DNA from: Martelella radicis
GTDB taxonomy: Bacteria; Pseudomonadota; Alphaproteobacteria; Rhizobiales; Rhizobiaceae
Direction of reading: 5' to 3'
Assembly (NCBI RefSeq): GCF_014196625.1
Contig: NZ_JACIDZ010000012.1
Coordinates: 119,581-183,580 of the forward strand
DNA: 64,000 bases
The notes beneath the pieces are model-generated. The model searched no databases. It was not told the origin of the DNA and worked only from the letters and a program-made list of their open reading frames with translations. Positions within the stretch are counted from its first letter, which is position 1. Every line of letters starts with the position of its first letter. Position numbers and translations under genes: made by a program. Shown here piece after piece: positions 16,053 through 24,554 of the stretch.

Positions 16053-17504
16053 TTACTGCAGGCTTGCCCAGCAACTTACGCCGTTGCGCTTCAGCGCGCG
16101 GCAAGCCTTGACCGCCTCTTCCTGGTCGGGGAAGCCGCCGAAGCGGGCGCGGTAGATCTCCTGGCCGCCATTGTTATAGGCAAGGGCGAAGGGTTCGGAC
16201 TTGTCGAGCGCGCCACCGGCCTTGCCCCGGGTGCGGGTCAGAAGCGCGCGGGCGCCTTCGGCGGTTGCGGCCGTGCCGACCTGGACGACCCAGCCGCGCG
16301 GCTGACTGATCGAGGCCGTCTTGATCGAGGTGTCGGGCGCGCTTTCCGAGGCCTGGGCCGCGGGAATAATCGCATCGCCGACGGCATCGGCGACAGTGTC
16401 GGCCGTTTGCAGCACATCCTCGACGCTCAACCCTTCGTCATTGTCGGCCGGGCGGCGTTCGCTCGGCAGCGGCACGTTGGAGACGAGCTCGGCCTGGACG
16501 CCGGTGAGGCCAGCCGAAGCGGTCGGCGCGGCGTTGTCGTTTGCCGCATAGGCAAGCGCGACGCCGCCCTCTGCCACCGGACGCGGATAGGGGATCGGGC
16601 CCTTTTCGGGGAAGACCATGGTGTCGGCGCGGGCGATCACGAAATTGCCGCCGCGGCCGTTGGAAGCCTTGGGCAGATAGGTTGTCACCAGACGCGTTGC
16701 CCACTGGTTGCGGCTTGCCCCGGTCGCGCCGCCCATGACGATGGCGACGATCGAGCGGTTGCCGGAAACGGCGGAGGTCGCAAGATTGTATCCCGAGGCG
16801 TTGGTGTAGCCGGTCTTGATGCCGTCGACGCCCTTCACCTGGCCGAGAAGGCGGTTGTGGTTGCCGATATTGTATTTGCCGTATTTGAAATTGCGCGTGC
16901 CGAAATAGTGATAATATTCCGGAAAATGCTGGCGCAGCGCGATGCCGAGCCGGGCTTGGTCGCGCGCGGTGGTCTTCTGCGCGCTGTTGGGCAAACCGTG
17001 GGCATTGCGATAGGTCGTACGCGTCATGCCGAGCGCGTGCGCCTTGTTGGTCATCATCCTGGCGAAATTGCTCTCCGAGCCGCCGAGATATTCACCGACG
17101 GCGGTGGCGACGTCATTGGCAGAGCGGGTGATGAGCGCATAGATCGCGGTTTCGACGGTAACGCTGCTGCCTGCAGGAATGCCCAGCTTGGTCGGCGGCT
17201 CGGCTGCCGCGTTCTTTGAAAACGGGATCTTGGTGTTGAGAGTGACGCGGCCATCATCAAGCGCTTCGAACAGCATGTAGAGCGTCATCATTTTGGTCAG
17301 CGATGCCGGATAGCGCGGCGCATCGGGCGCCTCGCTGTAGAGAACTTTTCCGGTATGGGCGTCAATCACGATGGCCGCGTCGTTGGAATCGGCGCGGGCC
17401 TCGTTAACGGGTAGGCCGGTGAGGAGGGTCATGAGTGCCGCGAAAACCATCACGGCATTGAAAAACCGGCTCAAACGGAAGCGGCGGTTTGCCTGTCTCT
17501 GCAT
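16053..17504 (-). CDS. D-alanyl-D-alanine carboxypeptidase with C-terminal SPOR domain
   Basis: 483 aa, DacA/DacF-type penicillin-binding protein (peptidase S11). An N-terminal signal segment (about 14-38) is followed by active-site motifs S68-LTK71, S127-AN129 and K229-TG231. It trims the terminal D-Ala from peptidoglycan pentapeptides in the periplasm. The last 80 residues (from about 405) are a SPOR domain that recognises denuded glycans at division sites. Between them is a Pro/Ala/Glu-rich linker in place of the usual PBP5 C-terminal anchor. This layout is common in Rhizobiales and suggests septal recruitment. Confidence 0.94.
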   Translation of the reverse strand: MQRQANRRFRLSRFFNAVMVFAALMTLLTGLPVNEARADSNDAAIVIDAHTGKVLYSEAPDAPRYPASLTKMMTLYMLFEALDDGRVTLNTKIPFSKNAAAEPPTKLGIPAGSSVTVETAIYALITRSANDVATAVGEYLGGSESNFARMMTNKAHALGMTRTTYRNAHGLPNSAQKTTARDQARLGIALRQHFPEYYHYFGTRNFKYGKYNIGNHNRLLGQVKGVDGIKTGYTNASGYNLATSAVSGNRSIVAIVMGGATGASRNQWATRLVTTYLPKASNGRGGNFVIARADTMVFPEKGPIPYPRPVAEGGVALAYAANDNAAPTASAGLTGVQAELVSNVPLPSERRPADNDEGLSVEDVLQTADTVADAVGDAIIPAAQASESAPDTSIKTASISQPRGWVVQVGTAATAEGARALLTRTRGKAGGALDKSEPFALAYNNGGQEIYRARFGGFPDQEEAVKACRALKRNGVSCWASLQ

Positions 17505-17770
17505 TCGAAAAACTCTTGCGAAATCTGGCGGTTGTTGGTTCCTGGCGAAGCCGTGCCGGCATGATACCGGCCGCGTTCATCCAATACTAGGCTGTGGCGA
17601 AATCTGATCAAATCGCGGTTAATATTCGTTTAAGTTACCGGCGCGACGACATTTTTTCGTTCTGCCCGTGTCCGTCAAAGGCGCTGTTGCGGGCCTTTTC
17701 TGCCACGTCTGCCGATGCTTTTCAAACGGGGCGCGATCGGATAATCAGAAGCCGAACAGGAGCAAGACCC

Positions 17771-18499
17771 ATGCGCACACCGCGAACCGGCGGCGACCCC
17801 TTCCAGCCCCAGAGGCGCGAGCCGCCGATCAACCTTCCGCCGGTCGTGCTGGCGGCACTTGCGGCGCTGTTTGCGGTCTTTCTGCTGCAGGAATTCGTTC
17901 TCGGCTACGCGACCAACATGATGGTGTGGCAGGAATTCGGCTTCATTCCGGCGCGTTATGTCCATGCGCTCGGATCCCAGGATCTCGCCTGGCTATGGTC
18001 GCCGCTCACCTATTCTCTTCTCCACGGCGGCTGGAGCCACATCATCTTCAACGCGATCTGGCTGGCGATCTTCGGCGCGCCGGTCGCCAAAAGGCTCGGG
18101 CCGGTGCGGTTTCTTCTCCTGTGGCTGACAAGCGCTGCCGCCTCCGCCTTTTTCTTCGCGCTCACGGACTGGGGTGCTGCAACCGTGCTGATCGGCGCTT
18201 CCGGCGTGGTCTCGGCCTATATGGGCGCTGCCTGCCGTTTCGTCTTTGCCGGCGGACGGTTCCTGCCGCAGGCGCATCTCGGCCCCAGGCTTTCGATCGG
18301 CGCGGTCTTCGCCGATCCGACGGCGCGCGCTTTCGTCCTGGTCTGGCTCGTCGGCAATCTTCTTGTCGCCGTTGGCGTCAGCTTCATCGGCGTCAGCGCG
18401 GCCGATATTGCCTGGCAGGCGCATGTGGGCGGTTTCCTGTTCGGCTTCCTGGCTTTTCCGCTGTTCGACGTGAAGACGCCGCGCACGCTGATCTTCTAG
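17771..18499 (+). CDS. Rhomboid family intramembrane serine protease
   Basis: 242 aa with about six transmembrane helices. Rhomboid hallmarks are visible: HGGWSHIIFN (85-94) in TM2, GASG with catalytic S144 in TM4, and H218 in TM6 (AHVGGFLFG). It cleaves membrane proteins within the bilayer; substrates are unknown. ATG 17771 follows CAGGAGCAAGACCC; the upstream in-frame extension lacks family similarity. A basic, proline-rich cytoplasmic tail of about 20 residues precedes the first helix. Downstream is a CBS-domain gene after 126 bp. Confidence 0.92.
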   Translation: MRTPRTGGDPFQPQRREPPINLPPVVLAALAALFAVFLLQEFVLGYATNMMVWQEFGFIPARYVHALGSQDLAWLWSPLTYSLLHGGWSHIIFNAIWLAIFGAPVAKRLGPVRFLLLWLTSAAASAFFFALTDWGAATVLIGASGVVSAYMGAACRFVFAGGRFLPQAHLGPRLSIGAVFADPTARAFVLVWLVGNLLVAVGVSFIGVSAADIAWQAHVGGFLFGFLAFPLFDVKTPRTLIF

Positions 18500-18625
18500 C
18501 GCATCGGGCAAGGAGCGGACCGCACGGGTTTTCTTGCAATCGCCCAATTCCTCATGCACCATAATCGTCCGCGCAGCGCCCTGGAGGAGGGATGCGCAGA
18601 AGGTGCCGGAAACGAGGAGGTTTTG

Positions 18626-19060
18626 ATGGCGATCACTGTCAGGATGATACTGGACGAGAAGGGCAGGGCGGTCGTGACCGCGCCGGCGACGACGTCAATT
18701 TCCGAGGTGGCGGTCATCCTCCACCAGAACCGCATCGGCGCCGTGGTGATCGCCGACGAGGGCGGCAGGATCGCCGGCATCTTCACCGAGCGCGACCTCG
18801 CCGCCGCCGTCGGCAAGCACGGCGCGCGTGCCCTGACCGCGCCCGTCTCCCAGGAAATGACGGACAACGTCTACCGCTGCGACGAGGGCACCACCGTCAA
18901 TGAACTGATGGAGGTGATGACCAAGCGGCACTTTCGCCATGTGCCTGTCGAGGTTGACGGCAAGCTTGCCGGCATTATCTCGATCGGCGACGTGGTGAAG
19001 TCGCGCATTCGCGAGGTCGAGCAGGAGGCCGAGCACATCAAGTCCTATATCGCCGGCTGA
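18626..19060 (+). CDS. CBS-domain pair protein
   Basis: 144 aa consisting of one Bateman module: two CBS domains (about 8-62 and 74-132), with repeats of the pattern IGAVVI..GGRIAGIFTERDL and HVPVEVDGKLAGIISIGDV. CBS pairs bind adenine nucleotides or similar ligands and usually regulate a partner enzyme or transporter; no partner is fused. The frame ends with a charged helix (SRIREVEQEAEHIKSY). Ribosome site GAGGAGG precedes ATG 18626. It is convergent with hisI, with 3 bp between stops. Confidence 0.9.
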   Translation: MAITVRMILDEKGRAVVTAPATTSISEVAVILHQNRIGAVVIADEGGRIAGIFTERDLAAAVGKHGARALTAPVSQEMTDNVYRCDEGTTVNELMEVMTKRHFRHVPVEVDGKLAGIISIGDVVKSRIREVEQEAEHIKSYIAG

Positions 19061-19063
19061 GCC

Positions 19064-19510
19064 TTATTTGCCGTAGACCGCCTTCGGATCGAACGCCTTG
19101 TGGTCGTCGATGCTTTCGAGCACGGCCTTGCCGCCAGCGAGCGTCACCTGGCGGTAGAAGCAGGAGCGTCGGCCGGTGTGGCAAGCCGCGTCATGGCCTG
19201 TCATCGAGACCTTCAGCAAAACCGCGTCCTGATCGCAGTCAGCCAGCACCTGTTCCACCTTCTGCAGGTTGCCGGAAGTCTCGCCCTTCTTCCAGATCGT
19301 GTCGCGCGAACGGCTGTAATAATGGGCAAAGCCGGTCTCAAGCGTCAGCGACAGGGCTTCGGCGTTCATGTGGGCCAGCATCAGCACCGCACTGTCGCGG
19401 GCATCGGTGACGATGGCGGTGACGAGCCCCTTGTCATCGAAGCGCGGCGTGAAAACGGAGGCCTCGTCGAGCAGGGCCTTGTCCTGCGGCGGCTTTTCGA
19501 ATTGCGGCAT
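19064..19510 (-). CDS. hisI: Phosphoribosyl-AMP cyclohydrolase
   Basis: 148 aa, monofunctional HisI. It opens the purine ring of phosphoribosyl-AMP in the third step of histidine biosynthesis. The metal-binding region is present ([11 protein letters not shown], then [10 protein letters not shown]), as is the substrate region ([18 protein letters not shown]). The HisE pyrophosphohydrolase is not fused, as is usual in alphaproteobacteria. An AGGAAAGACC site precedes the ATG. It is divergent from the IscU-like gene, with 155 bp between them. Confidence 0.96.
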   Translation of the reverse strand: MPQFEKPPQDKALLDEASVFTPRFDDKGLVTAIVTDARDSAVLMLAHMNAEALSLTLETGFAHYYSRSRDTIWKKGETSGNLQKVEQVLADCDQDAVLLKVSMTGHDAACHTGRRSCFYRQVTLAGGKAVLESIDDHKAFDPKAVYGK

Positions 19511-19665
19511 GGTCTTTCCTGTCGTTGCTGCCGGCGTTGATAGACCGGTCGCTTGCGCTTGGCAATGCGCCGGGGCTTGCCGCAGCCTTGCCGAAATCCC
19601 ATGTTTTCCTGTAACCAGTCAATTCCGGCCCGCCTTTTCCGGAAAGGGTCCCACGGAAAGCGAAG

Positions 19666-20127
19666 ATGGACGATATCTATTCCGCACGCATCCTCGGCCA
19701 TGCCGGCAATGTCACCCGGCTGGGCGCCCTTGGCGATGCAGATGCCAGCGCCGCGGCCCACTCGAAGCTGTGCGGCTCGCGGCTGACGGTCTATGTGAAG
19801 CTCACGGACGGGGCGGTCAGCGACTTTTCCCATGAGGTGAAGGCCTGCGCGCTCGGCCAGGCCTCCTCGGCGATCATGGCTGCCTCGGTGATCGGCGCGA
19901 CGCCCGACGAGATCCGCGTAGCGCGCGCCGAGATGCGTTCAATGCTGAAAGAAGGCGGCGACGGACCCGACGGACGGTTTGCGGAAATGCGCTGTCTGCT
20001 GCCGGTCCGGGACTATCCCGCGCGACACGGCTCGGTGATGCTGACCTTCGAGGCGCTGGTGAAGGCGCTTGATGAACTGGATGCCGCCGCGCCGGAACAG
20101 CATGAGGTCGTCCGAACCGATGTGTGA
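19666..20127 (+). CDS. IscU/NifU-N-like iron-sulfur scaffold family protein
   Basis: 153 aa. It resembles the IscU/SufU scaffold fold and keeps three cysteines at the expected places: C36 (KLCGSRL), C61 (KACALGQASSA) and C110 (MRCLLPVRDYPARH). IscU-type proteins assemble Fe-S clusters on such a Cys triad. In alphaproteobacteria, which rely on SufBCD, this family may be an accessory scaffold; its exact role is unproven. The stop overlaps yidD by 8 bp, so the two are probably cotranscribed. Confidence 0.85.
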   Translation: MDDIYSARILGHAGNVTRLGALGDADASAAAHSKLCGSRLTVYVKLTDGAVSDFSHEVKACALGQASSAIMAASVIGATPDEIRVARAEMRSMLKEGGDGPDGRFAEMRCLLPVRDYPARHGSVMLTFEALVKALDELDAAAPEQHEVVRTDV

Positions 20128-20476
20128 GAGCCATGGCGGGACGAAGCCGTCTTCACGCAACTGGCAAGGGCCGTTCCGCAAGACGCCCGGTCGCCTGTTC
20201 GGGCTTGGCTTCATCCGTTTCTACCAGCTGACATTCTCCAGCCTGATCGGCCAGTCCTGCCGGCATCTGCCGACCTGTTCGGAATATGGTTATGAGGCAA
20301 TCGCCCGCCACGGCCTCTGGGCCGGCGGCTTCCTGACGCTCTTCCGCGTCGGGCGCTGCGGGCCGGGCGGCACCCATGGCTTCGATCCCGTGCCCGAGAC
20401 GCTGGACCCCGAGTGGCGCTGGTATACGCCATGGCGTTTCTTCTACGCCGGCCGGCGTTCTCACGCTTCCGAGTAG
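20120..20476 (+). CDS. yidD: Membrane protein insertion efficiency factor YidD
   Basis: 118 aa from ATG 20120, which overlaps the IscU-like stop by 8 bp; ATG 20102 is an alternative. The family core is clear: IRFYQLTFSSLIGQSCRHLPTCSEYGYEAI, then LFRVGRCGPGGTHGFDPVP. YidD is a small membrane-associated protein that helps YidC insert inner-membrane proteins. Here it is away from rnpA-yidC, an arrangement I recall from rhizobia. Its 3' end overlaps the convergent methyltransferase gene by 16 bp. Confidence 0.9.
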   Translation: MCESHGGTKPSSRNWQGPFRKTPGRLFGLGFIRFYQLTFSSLIGQSCRHLPTCSEYGYEAIARHGLWAGGFLTLFRVGRCGPGGTHGFDPVPETLDPEWRWYTPWRFFYAGRRSHASE

Positions 20477-21282
20477 CGGGCAATCACCAGATAGCCCGGC
20501 GTCGGCCTTCCGTTTTCGAAGCGGACATTGATGTCGGTGACGTCGACCGTTTGGAACCCGGCCTTTTCCAGGCTTTCCGTCAGATAGGCAAGGCCGTGGG
20601 CGAAACGGTGATGCGGGGCGACCATGTAGTCGCGCCCGGCCAACACGTCATCCGGCAGGGTTTCCGCGGAAAAGGCGAGGATGCCGCCGCCGGCCGTGCT
20701 TTTCGCCGCGCCTGAGAAAAACGCGTCGAGCGTGCCGAGATAGGGCAGCACGTCGGCGGCGATGATCAGATCGAACGCCTCCTCGCCGTCGTCGTTGAGA
20801 AATTCCTCGACTTCCGCGACGAACAGCGTGTCGTAGAGTTCCTTCTCATAGGCGATCTCGACCATTTTCTCCGAGATATCGAGCCCGGTGATGTCGCCCG
20901 CCATATCGCCGAGCGCGCTGGCGCCAAGCCCTGTGCCGCAGCCAAGATCGAGCATGCGCTCGAACGGCCCGAGTTCCAGCGCCTGGAAGCGCTGGCGCAT
21001 GATCATCGGCACGCAATAGCCGAGTTGGTCGACGAGAATGTCCTCGAAATCCTCGGCATGCTGGTCGAACAGGGTCTCGACATAGGCGTCCGGCGCCTTT
21101 TTCGGCGCTTCGCCGAAGCCCATCGCGGCAAGACGCACGGCAGCGCCGCCGTGATCGTCCGGGTCGATCGTCAGCACTTCGCGGTAGGCCTCGGCCGCCT
21201 CGGCGAACTTGCCCGCCTTTTCGAGCGCAAGCGCCCGGTTATAGGCTTCCGCCAGTCTTTCCTCGTCGATCATGCGTGCCAT
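20461..21282 (-). CDS. TPR-containing SAM-dependent methyltransferase
   Basis: 273 aa. A short TPR-like N-terminal region (about 8-45, ALALEKAGKFAEAAEAYREVL) is joined to a class I methyltransferase domain with motif I MLDLGCGTGLGASAL (about 112-126) and an acidic motif II region (DLIIAADVLPYLG). The substrate is unknown. ATG 21282 follows GGGATAAGCGCA; the frame remains open upstream but without similarity. It is convergent with and overlaps yidD by 16 bp. Confidence 0.88.
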   Translation of the reverse strand: MARMIDEERLAEAYNRALALEKAGKFAEAAEAYREVLTIDPDDHGGAAVRLAAMGFGEAPKKAPDAYVETLFDQHAEDFEDILVDQLGYCVPMIMRQRFQALELGPFERMLDLGCGTGLGASALGDMAGDITGLDISEKMVEIAYEKELYDTLFVAEVEEFLNDDGEEAFDLIIAADVLPYLGTLDAFFSGAAKSTAGGGILAFSAETLPDDVLAGRDYMVAPHHRFAHGLAYLTESLEKAGFQTVDVTDINVRFENGRPTPGYLVIARYSEA

Positions 21283-21346
21283 TGCGCTTATCCCGTTGAA
21301 TATCCGCCATGCTCTATGCCGGGATCGGCCGCGGCGCAACCGGCTT

Positions 21347-21973
21347 TCAGGTCTGCGCGATCCGTTTTGCGATGTGACGGGCGGCGGCGAGATCATCCGG
21401 CGTATTGACGTTGAAGAACGGATCGATTGCGCCGTCTTCGGCCGGGATCAGCGGAAAATCGACGATCCGGCTTTGGTGTTCCCGGACAAAATCCATCAGT
21501 CGCCGGTTGACGCCGGACGCCAGCCAGTCTTCCAGCGGCTCGCGCAGGACAAGCGGCCAGAGGGCGAAGACCGGATGGACGCGATCATCCGTGCGGGCAA
21601 GCACGATCGCGTCGGGCGCGGGGCTGGCGGCAGCCAGGCGTTCAACGAGATCGGCCGGGAAAAACGACGTGTCGACGGCGAGCGAAACCATATGCGTGGC
21701 CTCAGAACCCTGCGCGGCGAGGTGACGGAGACCCGCAAGGATGCCGGCAAGCGGACCTTCGTGCCCGGTCCCGGCGTCGCGGATGACGGTGGCGTCAGGC
21801 AGCCCCGCCAGATCATCGCCATGCCGGCTGATGAGAACCGGGTGCGCCTGCGTCTTGATCCGCCGATGCGCCCGCGCGAGAAGGGTTTCGCCCTCAAGCG
21901 TCAGCATCGCCTTGTCCGTGCCCATGCGCCGCGAGGCGCCGCCGGCGAGGATGACGGCGGGAAACGGCGTCAT
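21347..21973 (-). CDS. mobA: Molybdenum cofactor guanylyltransferase
   Basis: 208 aa. It attaches GMP to molybdopterin to make the guanine dinucleotide form of the cofactor. The nucleotide-binding signature is LAGGASRRMGTDKAML near the N-terminus, followed by HEGPLAGILAGL and AVDTSFFP (usual motif CDTPF/DxPF, here DTSFF). ATG 21973 is preceded by AAGGAGAGAAA and overlaps the EamA stop by 4 bp, so translation is coupled. moaA lies just beyond the EamA gene on the same strand. Confidence 0.94.
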   Translation of the reverse strand: MTPFPAVILAGGASRRMGTDKAMLTLEGETLLARAHRRIKTQAHPVLISRHGDDLAGLPDATVIRDAGTGHEGPLAGILAGLRHLAAQGSEATHMVSLAVDTSFFPADLVERLAAASPAPDAIVLARTDDRVHPVFALWPLVLREPLEDWLASGVNRRLMDFVREHQSRIVDFPLIPAEDGAIDPFFNVNTPDDLAAARHIAKRIAQT

Positions 21974-22932
21974 TTTCTCTCCTTCAGCATGTCTTCCTCC
22001 GCCCTGACGATCGGTCCGCCGCCTTCCGAGGCGACAGGCTGACCGGTTTCGGCGAGCGGCTCCAGCCCCTTCTTGCGCTCGCGGTAGAAGGAGTAGAGCC
22101 CTGCCAATACGACGATCGCGCCGCCGACAAGCACGTTCACGTCCGGATAGGTCCGGAACAGGAGGATACCCAGAAGCGTCGCCCACAGCAGCCCGGCATA
22201 GCGGAACGGCGCGATATAGGAAATATCGGCAAGTCGCACGGCAAAGACGACGAACTGGTAGCCGGACAAGAGGAAAATGGCGGCGAGGACGAGCTTCAGC
22301 ATGATCGGCCAGCTCATCATGCTCCAGTCCTGCTCGAGCGTGCCCAGAACCGCGCCGCCGATCGTCAAGAGCACGGCGGTGGCCAGCGTGATGATGATGG
22401 CCGGAACGTCGGATCGGATCGTCTTGGTCAAAAGGTCCCTGGCTGAAGCCGCGAGCATGGCGATCACGGCATAGCCCGCGCCCTGCTGAAAACCGTCCGG
22501 ACCGGGCTGGATGATGATCATCACGCCGACGAAGCCGACGATGATGGCGCTCCAGCGCCGCCAGCCGACCGGCTCTTTCATGAAGAGCGCCGCGCCGAGA
22601 GTCACGGCCAGCGGCAGGCACTGTATGATCGAGGCGGCATTGGCGAGCGGCATCTGTTTCAGCGCCTGAAGAAAGGCGACTGCGGCAACGAGTTCGCACA
22701 GGCTGCGCACGATCACCCGCCGGTCGGAAATCGCGCCAAGGCGGGAAAGCGCGCGGCTGCGCCAGGCGATCAGCACTGTGAACACGGTGAGGATGATACC
22801 CCGGACGAACATGATCTGACCGAGGCCGATTTCCTCGGTCAGCAGTTTGGCGGTCGCGTCGGTCAGGGAAAAGCCGGCCATCGCCGCGATCATAAAGGCG
22901 GCGCCGGTAACATTGGAGGAGGTGCGCATCAT
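21970..22932 (-). CDS. EamA/DMT family transporter
   Basis: 320 aa, ten predicted transmembrane helices in two EamA repeats (about 10-145 and 155-290), typical of drug/metabolite transporters; the C-terminal tail of about 30 residues is polar. The substrate is unknown. It ends in an ATGA overlap with mobA. Position between moaA and mobA might hint at a link to cofactor biology, but EamA genes are widely scattered and this is weak evidence. Confidence 0.9.
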   Translation of the reverse strand: MMRTSSNVTGAAFMIAAMAGFSLTDATAKLLTEEIGLGQIMFVRGIILTVFTVLIAWRSRALSRLGAISDRRVIVRSLCELVAAVAFLQALKQMPLANAASIIQCLPLAVTLGAALFMKEPVGWRRWSAIIVGFVGVMIIIQPGPDGFQQGAGYAVIAMLAASARDLLTKTIRSDVPAIIITLATAVLLTIGGAVLGTLEQDWSMMSWPIMLKLVLAAIFLLSGYQFVVFAVRLADISYIAPFRYAGLLWATLLGILLFRTYPDVNVLVGGAIVVLAGLYSFYRERKKGLEPLAETGQPVASEGGGPIVRAEEDMLKERK

Positions 22933-22982
22933 TGGTCTCGTTATCTTATGTCTTGTTCATATAGACGATCAACGAGACTGAG

Positions 22983-23000
22983 AAGTGATCTGTGTCACTT
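22983..23000. promoter_or_regulatory. CRP/FNR-like dyad upstream of the EamA-mobA unit
   Basis: AAGTGA-TCTGTG-TCACTT is a perfect inverted repeat with the GTGA-N6-TCAC core of CRP-type sites. It lies 51 bp upstream of the EamA start and 28 bp downstream of the moaA stop. A terminator function for moaA is less likely because the stem is short and has no U-tract. Confidence 0.35.
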
Positions 23001-23027
23001 GGCTCTCCGCTATCCGGCCGGAAGGGA

Positions 23028-24071
23028 TCAGCCGCCGGTCATGCTCATGTGGCGGGCGACGGCAACGCGCGAATGGGTTTCATCGAGCTCGAAATTGTGC
23101 TCCTCCGGCTTGCGGGCGATCGCGCTGTCGATCGCGCGGTGCAGCACCGCGTCGTCATCGGGATTGTCGCGCAACACCTTGCGGAAATCGGCATTGTCGT
23201 CGTGGCCGAGACAGAGATAGAGCATGCCGGTGCAGGTCAGCCGCACGCGGTTGCAGGATGCGCAGAAATTATGCGACAGCGGCGTGATGAAGCCGAGCTT
23301 GCCGCCGGTCTCCGCTACCGTGACGAAACGGGCCGGGCCGCCGGTGGTCATCGGAATATCGGTGAGGGTGAAATTCTCCTCAAGATCGCGGCGAACCTTG
23401 CTCAGCGGCAGGTATTGGGAGGAGCGGTCGGTATCGACCTCGCCGAGCGGCATTGCCTCGATCAGCGTCAGATCCATGCCGTTATCGTGAGCGAAACGCA
23501 GCAGTTCCGGAATTTCGTGCTCGTTGAAGCCGGCAAGCGCAACGGCGTTGAGCTTGACCTTGAGGCCTGCCTTGCGAGCGGCTTCCAGCCCGGCCATGAC
23601 CTTGTGGAAATCGCCCCAGCGGGTGATCTCGCGGAATTTCTGCGGGTCGAGCGTGTCGAGCGAGACATTGATGCGGCGCACGCCGGCGGCATGGAGATCG
23701 TCGGCAAAGCGCGCAAGCTGCGAGCCGTTGGTCGTCAGCGTCAGTTCGTCAAGCGCGCCTTCGCCGATGCGCTTCCCGAGGTTCCTGATCAGCTGCATCA
23801 CGTTCTTGCGCATCAGCGGCTCGCCGCCGGTCAGGCGGAGTTTCCTGACGCCCTTGTCGATGAAGGCGTTGCAGAGCCGCTCAAGCTCCTCCAGCGTCAG
23901 CAGGTCGCGTTTCGGCAGGAAGGTCATGTTCTCCGCCATGCAATAGGTGCAGCGGAAATCACAGCGATCCGTGACCGAGACGCGCAAATAGGTGATCTGC
24001 CGGCCGAAGGGGTCGATCATCGGCGTCGGCTGGTCTGCGACGGGCTGTTTGTCGAGCAGGTGCTGGTTCAC
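23028..24071 (-). CDS. moaA: GTP 3',8-cyclase MoaA
   Basis: 347 aa from GTG 24071, which has AAGGAG ten bases upstream; no ATG fits. Radical-SAM enzyme making the first molybdopterin intermediate from GTP together with MoaC. The N-terminal cluster motif is CDFRCTYC (C37, C41, C44); a second cluster uses the C-terminal cysteines in [15 protein letters not shown]. The protein ends in the conserved GG required for activity. It is divergent from the DUF971 gene; moaBC are not in the window. Confidence 0.95.
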   Translation of the reverse strand: MNQHLLDKQPVADQPTPMIDPFGRQITYLRVSVTDRCDFRCTYCMAENMTFLPKRDLLTLEELERLCNAFIDKGVRKLRLTGGEPLMRKNVMQLIRNLGKRIGEGALDELTLTTNGSQLARFADDLHAAGVRRINVSLDTLDPQKFREITRWGDFHKVMAGLEAARKAGLKVKLNAVALAGFNEHEIPELLRFAHDNGMDLTLIEAMPLGEVDTDRSSQYLPLSKVRRDLEENFTLTDIPMTTGGPARFVTVAETGGKLGFITPLSHNFCASCNRVRLTCTGMLYLCLGHDDNADFRKVLRDNPDDDAVLHRAIDSAIARKPEEHNFELDETHSRVAVARHMSMTGG

Positions 24072-24171
24072 AGGGAATTCTCCTTGAGCCGAACATGGAG
24101 CGGGCCTTGGCAAGCGTCAAGTGAAGTGCGAAACACAGCCGCGTGATTTTGTCGAACCACCGGGATGGACC

Positions 24172-24543
24172 ATGACTGCGACACCCACAGAAATCCGCGT
24201 CTCGCGCGACCGCAAGACGCTGACAGTCTCCTTCGACGATGGCGCGCGTTTTGCGCTTCCCGCCGAAATGCTGCGCGTGCTTTCGCCTTCAGCCGAGGTC
24301 AAGGGCCACGGACCCGGCCAGGCGGTGACGGTGCCTGGCAAGCGGAATGTGGAGATCATGACGGTCACGGCCGCCGGGAACTACGCGATCCGTATCGGCT
24401 TTGACGACATGCACGACAGCGGCATCTACACCTGGACCTATCTGCGGGAACTCGGCGAGGATGGCGCGCGGATGTTTGCCAATTACGAGGCCGAGCTTGC
24501 CGAAAAGGGCATGACCCGCGACAGGGCGGAACGACCGCGCTGA
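24172..24543 (+). CDS. DUF971 family protein
   Basis: 123 aa from ATG 24172; the upstream in-frame GTG at 24121 is less likely. DUF971 corresponds to the N-terminal domain of gamma-butyrobetaine hydroxylase-like proteins. Family features seen: EIRVSRDRKTLTVSFDDG at the start, the middle stretch VKGHG (often a site with Fe-S associated partners) and YTWTYLREL near the end. In other bacteria such proteins sit near Fe-S or Mrp genes; function here is open. It is convergent with the AI-2E permease. Confidence 0.85.
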   Translation: MTATPTEIRVSRDRKTLTVSFDDGARFALPAEMLRVLSPSAEVKGHGPGQAVTVPGKRNVEIMTVTAAGNYAIRIGFDDMHDSGIYTWTYLRELGEDGARMFANYEAELAEKGMTRDRAERPR

Positions 24544-24554
24544 CGGCTGCCGGG

